Origin: Calditrichia bacterium
GTDB lineage: Bacteria; Calditrichota; Calditrichia; RBG-13-44-9; J075
Reading direction: 5' to 3'
NCBI GenBank assembly: GCA_028284905.1
Contig: JANQQU010000062.1
Coordinates: 1-64,000 of the forward strand
Length of the DNA stretch: 64,000 bases
Part shown: one piece after another, positions 33,827 through 44,098 of the stretch
Layout of the letters: each line of letters begins with the position of its first letter
Position numbering within the stretch: position 1 is the stretch's first letter
The notes under the pieces: generated by a model
Seen by the model: the letters and a program-made list of their open reading frames with translations, nothing else
Told to the model about the DNA's origin: nothing
Database searches by the model: none
Position numbers and translations under genes: made by a program

Positions 33827-34603
33827 CTAGTGAAATTTTCGCATACCGGTTTTCTTTTTCCAAAACAATGATATAATTGATCCACGATAGACATCTTTAT
33901 TGGTCTTTTCTGCTGCCGCTTCAGACTCAGCTTCTTTTTCTTTAGCTGGTTGCGAAGCTTGAACGTCTTCTTGCACAGTAGGTGCATTCGTCTTCGGCTT
34001 CGGCGGTGCAGGGGGTTCTTCGAAAACAGCATCTTCTTTTGCTTCAACCTCGGGTATTTCTGCTTGCTGCTGCAGGCCTGAAATAAGTATGTCTGCAACT
34101 GCAGACCAATCATTAAACATCATAGAACGATGCAATGCCAGCTTCAATTGATCTTCGCGATTCTCTTTGTCAGCATCGTCGAAATTACGCTTGATTTTGT
34201 TCATCACTCCGGCAAAGATTCTTAAATCTTCTTCGAATGGATTTACCATTAAGATCGTTGCATCTTGTTTGTCCGGGGCCGGGCCTTCTGAAAGCAGATT
34301 CTCACATCTCAAGTAGTAATTTCCGATTTTGATAATATCACCTTCTGAGAGCGGCAGTGGTTTTTCCGGGGGCAGTTTCTTGTTGTTTAAATATGTCGCA
34401 TTTTGGCTCTGGCAGTCCTTAATGTAGTATTTTCCATCACTGTAAGCGAGTTCGGCATGGCACCGGGATACAACTTTTTCCGGGTCGTCCAGCATTAGGG
34501 TGTTTGTATTAGATCGACCGATTGTTATGACCTCCTGGCCAAACTCTCGGGTAGTGGACCAATTGCTCTGATCTTCTTTGGTTATAGTAATCTTGGCAGA
34601 CAT
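33827..34603 (-). CDS. FHA-domain protein
   Basis: This 258-residue protein has an N-terminal forkhead-associated domain (about 10-105) with the phosphothreonine-binding residues readable as TIGRS, VSRCHAEL and QSQNATYLNNK. A helical middle segment follows (about 125-180). A low-complexity Pro/Ala/Glu-rich tail precedes a short basic C-terminus (FWKKKTGMRKFH). FHA domains bind phosphothreonine peptides, so the protein probably reads out a Ser/Thr kinase, but no kinase or phosphatase gene is in the window. The ATG at 34603 follows GAAGGTT. There is no signal peptide, so it is presumed cytosolic. Confidence 0.9.
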   Translation of the reverse strand: MSAKITITKEDQSNWSTTREFGQEVITIGRSNTNTLMLDDPEKVVSRCHAELAYSDGKYYIKDCQSQNATYLNNKKLPPEKPLPLSEGDIIKIGNYYLRCENLLSEGPAPDKQDATILMVNPFEEDLRIFAGVMNKIKRNFDDADKENREDQLKLALHRSMMFNDWSAVADILISGLQQQAEIPEVEAKEDAVFEEPPAPPKPKTNAPTVQEDVQASQPAKEKEAESEAAAEKTNKDVYRGSIISLFWKKKTGMRKFH

Positions 34604-34854
34604 AATTAACCTTCCTTAGTTAGTTATGAAGTCCATTTTGGGGGATATAATTTTTTAGAAAGATCTTGCCGGCGGTAATGGCAGGCGTGTTGTGAGCTAA
34701 TAATAGTTGAATTTGCGGAAAAGATTTGTGTCTGCGGTCAATTGCGGAAAATGATTAACCCGCGAATGATCTGATTCCTGAACCGGGCCCCAGAATGCGG
34801 CCTTTAATAAAAACCTGTTTTAAAATGACTTACATTCTACATTCAGCAAATTAT

Positions 34855-36177
34855 TTATCTGACTAGATACCGATGAAAAATATCTAATGTTTCATTTGCC
34901 ATTGCATGATGTGTGTAGCCTTTGTGAACTGCAGCCTTTCCCTTTGCGCCCAGTTCTGCAGCTTTTTCCGGGGCATTCATCAAATCCACAAAAGTATCGA
35001 CCAGTGCGTCGGGGGAATTGGGAGTGACCAGCACGCCTCCCTTGGTATCGCTGAGTATTTCCGGGAAGGCACCATGATTGGGCTGAACAACCGGAACGCC
35101 ATTCGCCAGCGCTTCCAGCAAAAAAAGGCCCTTCGGTTCCTGGTAAATCGTAGGCACAGAGAATACGTGCAGACTATTCAGCAAATCGATTTTCTCTTCA
35201 CGGCTTACCTCACCAAGCACATCAACTGAGCCGGACAATCCCCAACTCTCGACATTCTCCATTATCTCCTGAAAATAAGCTTCATCCCGGGCACCGAGGT
35301 AGCCGGCAATACGAAGACGCACAGCATCCTTGCCGGTTTTTTCAACCAAGCGACGAAATGCTTCCACCAAAAGATGTAGTCCTTTTTCCGGACAGATGCG
35401 GGCAAGATAACCAATCGTAAATGGGGAGGCGGGGAGCGGTGGTTTTTCTGCACCATGCCCTTCCATATTGATACCGATTCTTACCGGATGAATTTTTTCT
35501 TTGGGAATATCCAGGTAGTTTGCCATGTAATCGACATAAAATTTGCTAGTAGCGATAAAACCATCGGCATCTTTTGCCCGCGCTTTTAGCGTAGCCATAG
35601 CCTTTTCGCGATATGGAGATTCCAGGTCGTCGAGGAAGATGTCTTCTCCCTGTAAAGCACACAATACTGGAATATCAAGGGCTTCCTTAATTTTCCTCGC
35701 CAAACCGACCAGCATGGAGTTGGTGATTTTAACGATCTCCGGTTTATAATCGTTTTTTAACCAGTCAATAAGCTTGTCCAACTCACGGCGTTGATTGCCC
35801 TCTTCTGCATTTAGCATGGAGATTGTCAATTCACCCAAATCCTTCGCATTGGTAGAAGCGTTCATTTTAGCCAGGCGGTTTAACACGGTTTTATTCTCAA
35901 AAAGCTTGTCTACCCAGGCACCCTTATTTCGTAGCAGGGGAATCTTCTGCTGCAAATAAACATTGATGCCGTTGAAGAACACCCGGTCAATACTAACACC
36001 ATCATCATCAGTGCGAATGGGCGTATAGGTGGGGACCAGGGCGACTTCATGCCCCTGGGCAATCATAGCCTTTGCCAATGTATTGTCACGTATACAGCTA
36101 CCGCAATACATGCCGGCAGCACCGGCAGCGATATAGGCAATTTTGAGATTACGTGGAGATTTATTTTTCTTTGTCAT
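34855..36177 (-). CDS. family 4 glycosyltransferase
   Basis: This 440-residue GT-B enzyme has an N-terminal acceptor domain starting IAYIAAGAAGMYCGSCIRDN, a form with conserved cysteines seen in a bacterial GT4 subgroup. Its C-terminal nucleotide-sugar domain has IGYLARICPEKGLHLLVEAF and the E-x7-E motif in EPKGLFLLEALANGVPVVQP. It probably transfers a hexose to a glycolipid, polysaccharide or small metabolite in the cytosol; donor and acceptor cannot be named. It lies 13 bases downstream of the SSS symporter gene on the same strand, which suggests cotranscription, although no functional link is obvious. Confidence 0.9.
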   Translation of the reverse strand: MTKKNKSPRNLKIAYIAAGAAGMYCGSCIRDNTLAKAMIAQGHEVALVPTYTPIRTDDDGVSIDRVFFNGINVYLQQKIPLLRNKGAWVDKLFENKTVLNRLAKMNASTNAKDLGELTISMLNAEEGNQRRELDKLIDWLKNDYKPEIVKITNSMLVGLARKIKEALDIPVLCALQGEDIFLDDLESPYREKAMATLKARAKDADGFIATSKFYVDYMANYLDIPKEKIHPVRIGINMEGHGAEKPPLPASPFTIGYLARICPEKGLHLLVEAFRRLVEKTGKDAVRLRIAGYLGARDEAYFQEIMENVESWGLSGSVDVLGEVSREEKIDLLNSLHVFSVPTIYQEPKGLFLLEALANGVPVVQPNHGAFPEILSDTKGGVLVTPNSPDALVDTFVDLMNAPEKAAELGAKGKAAVHKGYTHHAMANETLDIFHRYLVR

Positions 36178-36190
36178 AGTATTCAGATAT

Positions 36191-37660
36191 TCAACTTTTG
36201 AAAAACTTTTCTATTGTTTCCTTAGATGGGGGAGCGGTTAGCAAGGATACAAAAATCATTGCCGTAGTGGACAAAAAGAACATTGCGGTTACCGGCATTA
36301 CGCCACTGCCACCCAGTGTATAGCCTGGTGTCTCCCATCCCTGCATAAAGAAATATATCCAGCTAACAGCAACAGTGATGATTGCGGCAATGGCACCAGC
36401 TTTGGTGCTTCTTTTCCAATAAAGGGCTGCTACTGCGACCGGAATCAGCGCTGCAAATCCGGAGAAAGACCAGATCGCTAATTTGAAGATGCTCCGTGCT
36501 GAAAATTGGGCTAACACAAATGTCAATGTTAGTATCGCTAAAACAAATATTCTGCCAAACAACACTTGCTGCTTTTCGCTGATCTCTTTTTGCCGAAAGC
36601 CGTATTTTTTGACGATGTCCTGGGTGAACATTGTTCCCACCGCTAGTGTCTGGGAATCGAGGGAAGACATTATTGCAGCAAATACGCCAGCCGCCAGTAA
36701 GCCACCGATCATATCCGGTGCATGTTTAGCAACCATCTTCACCAACACCGCATTGCCGGCAGTTGTCTGTGGATCAAAATCGATCACCCCCATAATGCCC
36801 ATCAAGACACTCGGCACCCAGACGATCGCAATGCATAAGGGATAAAAAAGAATTGGATAGCGAAAAGTTTCGACGCTTTTGGCAGAAAGCCAGTGCATAA
36901 AGATATGTGGAAACATCCCCACTGATAAGGGGATGAAGATATAAGTTAACATTTGTAGCGGCTTAATTTTTTCACCACGAATCAACAAGTCCCCGTGGCC
37001 ACTTTCGCTGATCAGGCGCATCGCATTGCTAAGTCCGCCATGTTGCTGGACAATAATGAAAAAGGTAATTGCCCCCAAAACCATAAAGACTAATGTTTGG
37101 AAGGTGTTTACCCAGGCCGTCCCTCGCATACCGCCAAGGTTGATGTAGGTGAAAATCACCACACAAACGACCAGTCCGCCGACCCATGGTGGCACTGCAC
37201 CTTCAGTCATGTTTGTGAGCGTGATGCCGCCACCCATAACGCCAATCAGCAGGTAGGGAATCATTAGGCCAACGATTACCAGAAAAAGCAGCAGGCCCAA
37301 AATGTCGGACTCCCAGCGATCCCGAAAAAACTGTACCTGAGTGACATACTTTTGATTTTTACCAATGGACCAAAGCCGGGTGCCGAAAAAGAAAAAAACC
37401 AACGGCACCACCAATGCCGAGGCGGAAGCCATCAGCCCGAAAACCCCAATTCCTTTCGTATATGCTTCTCCTGAAGCACCTAACAGGGAAAAAGCAGTCA
37501 TGTGGGTTCCGAAAAGCGACATCAGCAGCACGAACGGGCCAATTGAACGGCTGGCAAGAAAATAATCTTCCCCGGTGCCTTTAAAAAGGCGATTGCTAAA
37601 TACACCAATAAGCAGCACCAGCGTTAAATAGAGTGCAATCGTAATCATGGTCAGGGTCAT
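36191..37660 (-). CDS. sodium:solute symporter (SSS family)
   Basis: This 489-residue inner-membrane protein has about thirteen transmembrane helices. The sodium:solute symporter fold is indicated by DYFLASRSIGPFVLLMSLFGTHMTAFSLLGASG at the N-terminus and by the GLLAAGVFAAIMSSLDSQTLAVGTMFTQDIV region, where SSS proteins carry sodium-site residues. Substrates in this family include pantothenate, proline, acetate and sugars; the sequence does not decide. Its start overlaps the preceding DUF3311 gene by four bases (ATGA), a known pairing in which the small protein accompanies the transporter. Confidence 0.92.
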   Translation of the reverse strand: MTLTMITIALYLTLVLLIGVFSNRLFKGTGEDYFLASRSIGPFVLLMSLFGTHMTAFSLLGASGEAYTKGIGVFGLMASASALVVPLVFFFFGTRLWSIGKNQKYVTQVQFFRDRWESDILGLLLFLVIVGLMIPYLLIGVMGGGITLTNMTEGAVPPWVGGLVVCVVIFTYINLGGMRGTAWVNTFQTLVFMVLGAITFFIIVQQHGGLSNAMRLISESGHGDLLIRGEKIKPLQMLTYIFIPLSVGMFPHIFMHWLSAKSVETFRYPILFYPLCIAIVWVPSVLMGIMGVIDFDPQTTAGNAVLVKMVAKHAPDMIGGLLAAGVFAAIMSSLDSQTLAVGTMFTQDIVKKYGFRQKEISEKQQVLFGRIFVLAILTLTFVLAQFSARSIFKLAIWSFSGFAALIPVAVAALYWKRSTKAGAIAAIITVAVSWIYFFMQGWETPGYTLGGSGVMPVTAMFFLSTTAMIFVSLLTAPPSKETIEKFFKS

Positions 37661-37881
37661 TTTTGCTCCTGGTCTTTAGATGCCAAATCAACTGGCCAGG
37701 CATTCTTAAGTAATAAATACATAGCGCCGGAAACAGCGAAACAATACAAGACGTGGTAAAGAAAGCCGATTGGCATTCCCATAATAATCGTGGCATCATT
37801 CCAAAGCCAGAGGTCGTTATGCAAAACAAACAGCAAAAACAAAACAGCGTAGAGGATCCACCGAATAGTTGTGTCTTTCAT
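37657..37881 (-). CDS. DUF3311-family small membrane protein, symporter partner
   Basis: This 74-residue protein has two transmembrane helices (about 9-24 and 36-58) and a charged C-terminal tail, matching the size and pattern of DUF3311 proteins. These are commonly encoded directly upstream of SSS symporters and are thought to be accessory subunits; their exact role is not established. It overlaps the symporter gene by four bases, so the two are translationally coupled. The gene is real despite its small size because of the family match and the coupling. Confidence 0.85.
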   Translation of the reverse strand: MKDTTIRWILYAVLFLLFVLHNDLWLWNDATIIMGMPIGFLYHVLYCFAVSGAMYLLLKNAWPVDLASKDQEQK

Positions 37882-37961
37882 TATACTCTCGAAAATTGGG
37901 ATATGATTATTAGAAACCGACTGCCTCCTGCAGGGAAGACAGTCGGAAAAAGCGGGAAAGT

Positions 37962-40136
37962 TTACAAATTAATATCGAAACCTCCAAGCACCGTAAAGGG
38001 GTTGGCAGGAATAATCGATGAAGCGCCAAATCCACGGGTCTCGGTCTCGGTATTGGTAATATTTTTAAAGTTTGCCGTGAAGCGCACATTGCTGATGCGA
38101 TAGGAAACTCGCGCGTCCAACGTAAGCGCAGGATCGATTTCAAAGACATTGTCCGGATCGATATACTGGCTGCTCAAATAACGTAGTCCGGCACCAACTT
38201 CCAGGCCGCTGTTGAACTGACGGGTCGTCCATACATTCGCAATGTGTTTCGGTGCAAATGCAGGTACGTTTCCGGTCCGGTCAACTCTGATGTTGAGCAG
38301 TGCACCGGTCTGATCCTGGATCGTTTCAATTTCAGCAAAGGAGACTAGTTCGGCATCTGTATAGCCATAGTTGAAGAATGTTACCCAGCCCTGGGATGGT
38401 TCAGCGATGATATCTACTTCCAGGCCGCGGGAGCGCTGGTTGCCGGTTTGGGTCGGCGCACCAAGATCATCCGGCATTGCGATGTTGTCTTTCTCCAGTT
38501 CGTAAAGTGCGACGGTCGCAATCATTTTGCCATCCACTAATTCATGCTTAATACCAAATTCGACCTGCCGACTTTCTTCCGGGGAAAGCTCGACCGAACC
38601 TTGAACGGAGTGAGGGGCAAATGCCCGGCTGGTATTGGCATAAAAAGACGTTCTCTCCAGGGGAGAAAACACAACGCCTGCCATCGGGCTTACTTCTGTA
38701 AAATCCCGGTCCTGGCTGGATGCAGTAACCTCGAATGTCGCTAAATTTAAATCGGTGCCATCACGCTCAAATTGAATGTTGTCATATCGAGCGCCCAGTA
38801 ATAATTGGAATTGCTTGGAAAAGCTGATCTGATTAATGGCGTAAGGTGCAATCGTGGTAGCCGTAGAATTACCGGTCTGTAACTGAATCGCAAAAATATC
38901 GGATTCACTATTCGCGGTTTCGCTGGCGAACGGATTTTCCAGCAACACAAATGGCAGCTCGGCAAAATCCAGTAAAAAGTCATTTTCTGTCTGCCGGTAT
39001 TCTACCCCGGTTACTACGGTATGTTTTACGTTGCCGGTATTAAAAGAGAAAAGACCTTCCAGTTGGTTGCCCAATAATTTTTCCTTGTTATCCAGAAATG
39101 TCATTGAACGGGAAACAACCATCATTCCACTGGACGGGTCCGGAAAAGCGCCATTGAGCAATGTGCCGTTGGAAATCCACTCAAAATCTGTGTAATAGAA
39201 TTTATTTCTGATAGTAAAATTTTTGCCAAGCTTGCTGCTAAAATTACCTTTGAAGCGCTGCATCTTTTGTGAGGATTCGTCAAAAGGTGTTTGATAGGAC
39301 AGTTTGCGATCAACATCCGGGACGATATCCAGCTTTTGATTGTTGACGTTAAACTGCAGGGGGATCCCGGAGTCCGGTTTGTAATCGCTGTCCACATACT
39401 CATAATCCGCATGAAATGCACTGCGATCATTGATGCGCCAGGCGAAGGTCGGATTAACAGCAATCGTTTCATTCTGCTTGTCATTCCGGTAATAGTCAGA
39501 ATTCTGGAATAAACCATTTACCCGAAATGCCAGGCCGCTGGCAGCGGATCCATAACCGGCATCAACTGCCCCCCGAAAGGTGTTGAAATGACCGAAAGCG
39601 CCGGTTGCATTTAGAAATTTGTCAAATAGCGGTGGCTTGCGGATTAAGTTCACCGTGCCGGACAAAGGATTGTTGCCATAGAGAAAAGCGCTGGGCCCTT
39701 TCAGGATTTCAATACGTTCCAGATTGTAAGTGTTATAGAACATAACTTCCGGCTCTGCGGTGCCGTCTGTCATTACCAGTCCATTGTCCAAAGAATTAAA
39801 ACCACGAACAACGAAATAGTCATGGACACCATTACCTGCTTGTGGATTTACACCACTGGCATTGCGCAGAACATCATTGAGAATTAAACCACCCTGGTTA
39901 TTGATGAGTGCCTGAGGGATCACACTAATGCTCGCCGGAGTGGAGCGCAACGGAATCGGCAACTTCATGCCGATTGAGTTATAAGTCGCAACTTTTCCGG
40001 CTTTTACGGCGGTGACGGTTACTGAATCTTCCAGCGCGTATTGATCATATTCGTCCTGCGCAAAAGCGATTTGAGAAGCAATCAGCAGAACAAAAGTGAT
40101 ACGCGTGAGAGTGCGGAGTATATTGTAAAACTTCAT
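37962..40136 (-). CDS. TonB-dependent outer-membrane receptor, siderophore type
   Basis: This 724-residue outer-membrane protein has a signal peptide (MKFYNILRTLTRITFVLLIASQIAFA) and a plug domain (about 50-170) with VIPQALINNQGGLILNDVLRNASGV, VRGFNS and IEILKGPSAFLYG. A 22-strand barrel ends in a C-terminal segment with terminal Leu. DSVTVTA near the mature N-terminus could act as the TonB box. The plug resembles FhuA/FpvA-type ferric-siderophore receptors, but the ligand is unproven. No ExbB/ExbD/TonB genes are in the window. It lies 80 bases upstream of the DUF3311/SSS pair on the same strand. Confidence 0.94.
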   Translation of the reverse strand: MKFYNILRTLTRITFVLLIASQIAFAQDEYDQYALEDSVTVTAVKAGKVATYNSIGMKLPIPLRSTPASISVIPQALINNQGGLILNDVLRNASGVNPQAGNGVHDYFVVRGFNSLDNGLVMTDGTAEPEVMFYNTYNLERIEILKGPSAFLYGNNPLSGTVNLIRKPPLFDKFLNATGAFGHFNTFRGAVDAGYGSAASGLAFRVNGLFQNSDYYRNDKQNETIAVNPTFAWRINDRSAFHADYEYVDSDYKPDSGIPLQFNVNNQKLDIVPDVDRKLSYQTPFDESSQKMQRFKGNFSSKLGKNFTIRNKFYYTDFEWISNGTLLNGAFPDPSSGMMVVSRSMTFLDNKEKLLGNQLEGLFSFNTGNVKHTVVTGVEYRQTENDFLLDFAELPFVLLENPFASETANSESDIFAIQLQTGNSTATTIAPYAINQISFSKQFQLLLGARYDNIQFERDGTDLNLATFEVTASSQDRDFTEVSPMAGVVFSPLERTSFYANTSRAFAPHSVQGSVELSPEESRQVEFGIKHELVDGKMIATVALYELEKDNIAMPDDLGAPTQTGNQRSRGLEVDIIAEPSQGWVTFFNYGYTDAELVSFAEIETIQDQTGALLNIRVDRTGNVPAFAPKHIANVWTTRQFNSGLEVGAGLRYLSSQYIDPDNVFEIDPALTLDARVSYRISNVRFTANFKNITNTETETRGFGASSIIPANPFTVLGGFDINL

Positions 40137-40247
40137 GAAATAGACCTTTCCAAAAACATTTCAAATGTTGTTTAACTGAAATCTTCGTGCCAAATGAACA
40201 ATGTTTATTAACAAATTGCAACCGGAAAAAATAGTACAAGATCATAG

Positions 40248-41558
40248 TTAGTTGCTACTCAAATCCAGTGCGACGAGTGCTTTGTGATTTCTAAGATAAA
40301 CCTTGCTCTGGGAATAGGAAGGCATCGTCCAGCATTTTCCGTTTAAAACCTGACTCGCGGCAAGCTCATTGTATTTGTCCGGTTGTGCATCAACCAGCGC
40401 TAGCTTGCCTTTGTCGCTTAGCACAACCAAAACATCGTCCGCTAATAACAAGGAGCCTTTTCCATAATCACGGGATGCCCATTGTTCCTCTCCGGTTTTG
40501 GCATTGATGCATTTCAGGTTCTTTTCATCAAAGCCGTAAACATATCCATTTAGTTTAACCGAGGAATTGAAATGGTTGCGAAATAAGCGATTTTGCCAAA
40601 CTTCTTGAACGCGCCATTCATCAGCGTTGTTTTGCAGGGAAATCATAGCAGCGCCTTTATCATATCCGGAGGAGATGATTAAATAATTGGGAGGGAGAAA
40701 TACAGGGGCGGCAATATTTAGATTGTATGAGGTTTCCCAGCGATATTTCCAGAGTTCTTCACCATTCGTTGCATCTAAGCCGACCATTCCATAGCCAATG
40801 CTGCTGACGATCTGGCGTTTGCCAAGAATATCCCAGGCCATTTGCGAGGAGAAAGAATTACCGCCGTTCAAGTAGGTCCAAACGGTTTCCCCGGTGTGTT
40901 TGTTCAAGGCAACGATCGTCGCCTCGGGATCCCTGCCGCCGTTAACGATGATCATGTCGCCTTCGATTAATGGGGAACAGGAATAGCCGCGGTCATAACC
41001 AGCGTTTTCATTCCCGAATGTGGAGTGGATGTTGAGCGACCATATTTTGCTGCCATCTGCGAGATTGATAGCGTGCAGCCATCCATAGGAGCCCATGGCA
41101 TAAATACGATCACCATCGACAATCGGCGTAGAGCGGGGCCCATTGCCAAACTGCTCATTGAATCTTTCATTGAGGCGATAGCGCCAATGCTCCTCACCGC
41201 TTTCTGCATCCAGACTAACGAGAATTTCATCATCTGCGTCGGCATAGCTGGTATATACCCTGCCGTTGCTGATGGCAATGCCAGCATATCCATCACCAAT
41301 AGGCTTTCGCCAGAGCTCAACAGGGCCATCTGATGACCATTGCCGGAGAATGCCGCTTTCTACGACTGCGCCATTCCTGTTTGGGCCGCGCCATTGTGGC
41401 CAGTCCTGACTATTGCCTTCGCTATTACCTACCGTTTTAAACACTACCGGTTTTTCATCTTTTACAGTCGCCGGTTCGTTGCTGCATCCGGTGATAACCA
41501 GAGAGATCAATAGTACGAAGCAACTAAACATTTTAATTAACCAGCTGGAAATTTTCAT
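40248..41558 (-). CDS. PQQ-like beta-propeller lipoprotein
   Basis: This lipoprotein of about 436 residues has a signal peptide ending in the lipobox VITGC. A linker follows, then a PQQ-like propeller starting WPQWRGPNRNG. Recognisable repeats include GVYTSYADADDEILVSLDAESGEEHW-type blades, GNGPRSTPIVDGDRIYAMG and a C-terminal TMPSYSQSKVYLRNHKALVAL. It is clearly paralogous to the genes at 44879 and 47798. BamB has a similar fold, but this subgroup has the WRGP start and no sign of BamB function. The ATG at 41558 follows AGGAG; an ATG six codons earlier is possible. It lies 111 bases upstream of the TonB-receptor gene. Confidence 0.88.
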   Translation of the reverse strand: MKISSWLIKMFSCFVLLISLVITGCSNEPATVKDEKPVVFKTVGNSEGNSQDWPQWRGPNRNGAVVESGILRQWSSDGPVELWRKPIGDGYAGIAISNGRVYTSYADADDEILVSLDAESGEEHWRYRLNERFNEQFGNGPRSTPIVDGDRIYAMGSYGWLHAINLADGSKIWSLNIHSTFGNENAGYDRGYSCSPLIEGDMIIVNGGRDPEATIVALNKHTGETVWTYLNGGNSFSSQMAWDILGKRQIVSSIGYGMVGLDATNGEELWKYRWETSYNLNIAAPVFLPPNYLIISSGYDKGAAMISLQNNADEWRVQEVWQNRLFRNHFNSSVKLNGYVYGFDEKNLKCINAKTGEEQWASRDYGKGSLLLADDVLVVLSDKGKLALVDAQPDKYNELAASQVLNGKCWTMPSYSQSKVYLRNHKALVALDLSSN

Positions 41559-41829
41559 AAGGGCTCCTTTGTTCAATAATCGCGCAACGACAGATTGTAG
41601 TACCAGATATTGCCCATCCTACGCCCGGTATTTTTATTAGTTTCAAGAATCTCAGCCTAACATTTATGTAAGAAAAAACCTTTGGTTTCATTCATCTTGC
41701 CGAATGCTAAATAGTTTTGCGAATTACAATGCCAATATTATCGAAATGCTTTTGCGAATTTTCCGCGTTTCTGATAACTTGGCAGTCTAAATCAACAGAA
41801 TCGACGCCAATAAAATAACGAATCGAACT

Positions 41830-43305
41830 ATGAACAAATCCCAGGTCGGATTACTTGCCGGACCATTAGTTTTTCTGATTATGTTTTTCCTGATTGAACC
41901 AGCGGGAATGAATCCTGCCGCAAGGGCGATACTGGCTGCGACATTATGGATTGCCATTTGGTGGATTACAGAAGCGGTGCCAATTTCAGTAACTGCCCTG
42001 TTGCCGATTGTCATTTTCCCCTTAACTGGCGGGCTGGATCTGAAAGCAACGACTGCGGCTTATGGTCATCCATTGATGTATCTTTTCCTTGGGGGATTAA
42101 TCATTGCTGTAGCGATCGAGCGCTGGCATTTGCATCGCCGAATTGCTTTACTGATCATCAATCGTATGGGGACGGACAGTCGCCGGATTATTCTTGGGTT
42201 TATGACTGCAACTGCTTTTTTGTCCATGTGGATTTCCAATGTCGCTACCACAGTAATGATGATGCCAATCGGTGTTGCCGTTATTGTGCAATTCGTGGAA
42301 TTCCTGAAGTCCGAGAATGAGGACAATCAGGAAGCGGCGTTGTTCGGCAAAGCGTTAATGCTTTGCATTGCCTATTCAGCATCTATTGGTGGCATGGCAA
42401 CGATTATTGGGACGCCGCCTAATATTATTTTGACCGGAGTCGTAAAAGATTTATATAACGTAGAGATTTCTTTTACCCAATGGATGCTGTTTGGGTTGCC
42501 AGTTTCGATTGTTTTACTGGGCGTATGCTGGTATTATATGACGCATTTTGCTTTTCAGATAAAAGCGGAGAGTATACCGGGAAGTCAGCAGAAGATCGCC
42601 GAACTTTTAGCGGGTTTAGGGAAAATGTCTCCCGAAGAAAAACGAGTGCTTCTGGTATTTGCCTTGACGGCCTTCGCCTGGATGACCCGCTCCTTTTTGC
42701 TGAGTAAAATTATCCCCACAATAAATGATACTATCATCGCAATAACCGGTGCTGTTCTACTGTTTTTGATTCCTCGCAAGAAGGGAGCGACAGAAAGATT
42801 GCTCGACTGGGAAAGTGCGGTTAAAATTCCCTGGGGAATATTACTCTTGTTCGGGGGAGGATTTGCCCTTGCTGCCGGTTTTAAGTCTTCCGGACTGGCA
42901 GTTTGGATTGGCGAGCGAATGGATATGTTATCCGGCGTTCATTTGTTGATTGTTCTGGCTGTCATTATTGCCACAGTCAACTTTCTGACCGAGGTGACAT
43001 CCAATACATCGACGACATCAATTTTACTGCCGGTTATTGCTTCCCTGGCAGCAGCGATTGAGCTTCACCCGTTTGGTCTGATGACTGCTGCCTGTCTTGC
43101 CGCTTCCTGCGCGTTCATGCTGCCGGTCGCCACGCCGCCCAATGCCATTGTTTTCGGTTCCGGTTATATTCGTATGGAAGATATGGTTCGAGCTGGTGTC
43201 TGGATGAATTTGTTGACGATCGGCCTGCTAACCTTGTTTGTTTACTACTTTCTGCCTTATATCTGGCGCATTGATCTTGCTATTTTCCCGGCGGTGTTTC
43301 GCTAA
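41830..43305 (+). CDS. DASS-family sodium/dicarboxylate (anion) symporter
   Basis: This 491-residue inner-membrane transporter of the SLC13/DASS family has about twelve transmembrane segments. The two inverted-repeat SNT signatures that build the sodium and substrate sites are present: ISNVATTVMMMPIG and TSNTSTTSILLPV. The ends WITEAVPISVTALLPIVIFPL and ASCAFMLPVATPPNAIVFGSG are also typical. Likely substrates are succinate and related dicarboxylates, with sulfate or other anions possible. It is transcribed away from the PQQ lipoprotein gene and stops one base before the convergent GNAT gene. Confidence 0.93.
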   Translation: MNKSQVGLLAGPLVFLIMFFLIEPAGMNPAARAILAATLWIAIWWITEAVPISVTALLPIVIFPLTGGLDLKATTAAYGHPLMYLFLGGLIIAVAIERWHLHRRIALLIINRMGTDSRRIILGFMTATAFLSMWISNVATTVMMMPIGVAVIVQFVEFLKSENEDNQEAALFGKALMLCIAYSASIGGMATIIGTPPNIILTGVVKDLYNVEISFTQWMLFGLPVSIVLLGVCWYYMTHFAFQIKAESIPGSQQKIAELLAGLGKMSPEEKRVLLVFALTAFAWMTRSFLLSKIIPTINDTIIAITGAVLLFLIPRKKGATERLLDWESAVKIPWGILLLFGGGFALAAGFKSSGLAVWIGERMDMLSGVHLLIVLAVIIATVNFLTEVTSNTSTTSILLPVIASLAAAIELHPFGLMTAACLAASCAFMLPVATPPNAIVFGSGYIRMEDMVRAGVWMNLLTIGLLTLFVYYFLPYIWRIDLAIFPAVFR

Positions 43306-43306
43306 G

Positions 43307-44098
43307 CTAAAACTGGACTTCCAGCAATCGGTGCCGGCTAACAAACCCCGCCTTCGTTATCGCCTTTTGTGCAGCAATATTGCCCACCGTCGTTGAACAA
43401 ATTGGGATCAGATGACGCTCAATAGAACGGCTCTTGAGTTCTTTCAAAACATTGGTCGCGATATTCTGTCCCCGAAAATTTTTGTTAACGATCATCCCAA
43501 GATCTGCAAATGGCAGCTGCGTTTTACTGATGCGGCATTCGCCGGTAGCGAGAATGGTGTCAGCATCTGCGAGAAAAAATAGTTCCTTCTGTTCGATCAG
43601 ATTACGCATGTAGCCTTCGAGCCAATCTCCGCCGCCAACAGACTCTTCTACAAAGTTGAGCAGGGCAGAGAACTCATCTTGCGTTGCTAAATTCAGTTTG
43701 TAATTCTCTGAAGATATCGTATCCACTACTGACTTGTCCTGTTCAAATAAATAGGTGTGCACTTCCGCGGACTTTTGCTGATCCATGCAAAGCGAAAGAA
43801 ACAGCGGCTCATTTGTTCCGACGATTGCCTGCGCGGCAAAACCTTCGTTAATCATCTTTTCAAACACCGGGATCGCTTCCGCCAGAAATGCATCCTTTAG
43901 ATGGAACTGAAGTAAGATGTTGTCGTCATTCACGCAAAAATAACCGGCCTGTTTTTGATCAATGATTATTTCCCAGTGGTTTGAAAATGGCAGGAATCCG
44001 CTTTCCCACATGCCATCCAGCGGTGCTGTTGCCGTTTTTAAATAATCTTGTTTTAAATTAACAACAGCTTCCGCTTTGGATTCGCTAAATGTTGCCAT
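43307..44098 (-). CDS. GNAT-family N-acetyltransferase
   Basis: This 263-residue protein has a C-terminal GNAT domain. FADLGMIVNKNFRGQNIATNVLKELK contains the acetyl-CoA pyrophosphate-binding motif in variant form (R-G-Q-N-I-A). The C-terminal GNIAAQKAITKAGFVSRHRLLEV forms the last strand-helix. The N-terminal half is a less conserved domain, perhaps a decayed second GNAT fold. The acceptor is unknown. It is convergent with the DASS transporter and monocistronic as far as can be seen. Confidence 0.82.
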   Translation of the reverse strand: MATFSESKAEAVVNLKQDYLKTATAPLDGMWESGFLPFSNHWEIIIDQKQAGYFCVNDDNILLQFHLKDAFLAEAIPVFEKMINEGFAAQAIVGTNEPLFLSLCMDQQKSAEVHTYLFEQDKSVVDTISSENYKLNLATQDEFSALLNFVEESVGGGDWLEGYMRNLIEQKELFFLADADTILATGECRISKTQLPFADLGMIVNKNFRGQNIATNVLKELKSRSIERHLIPICSTTVGNIAAQKAITKAGFVSRHRLLEVQF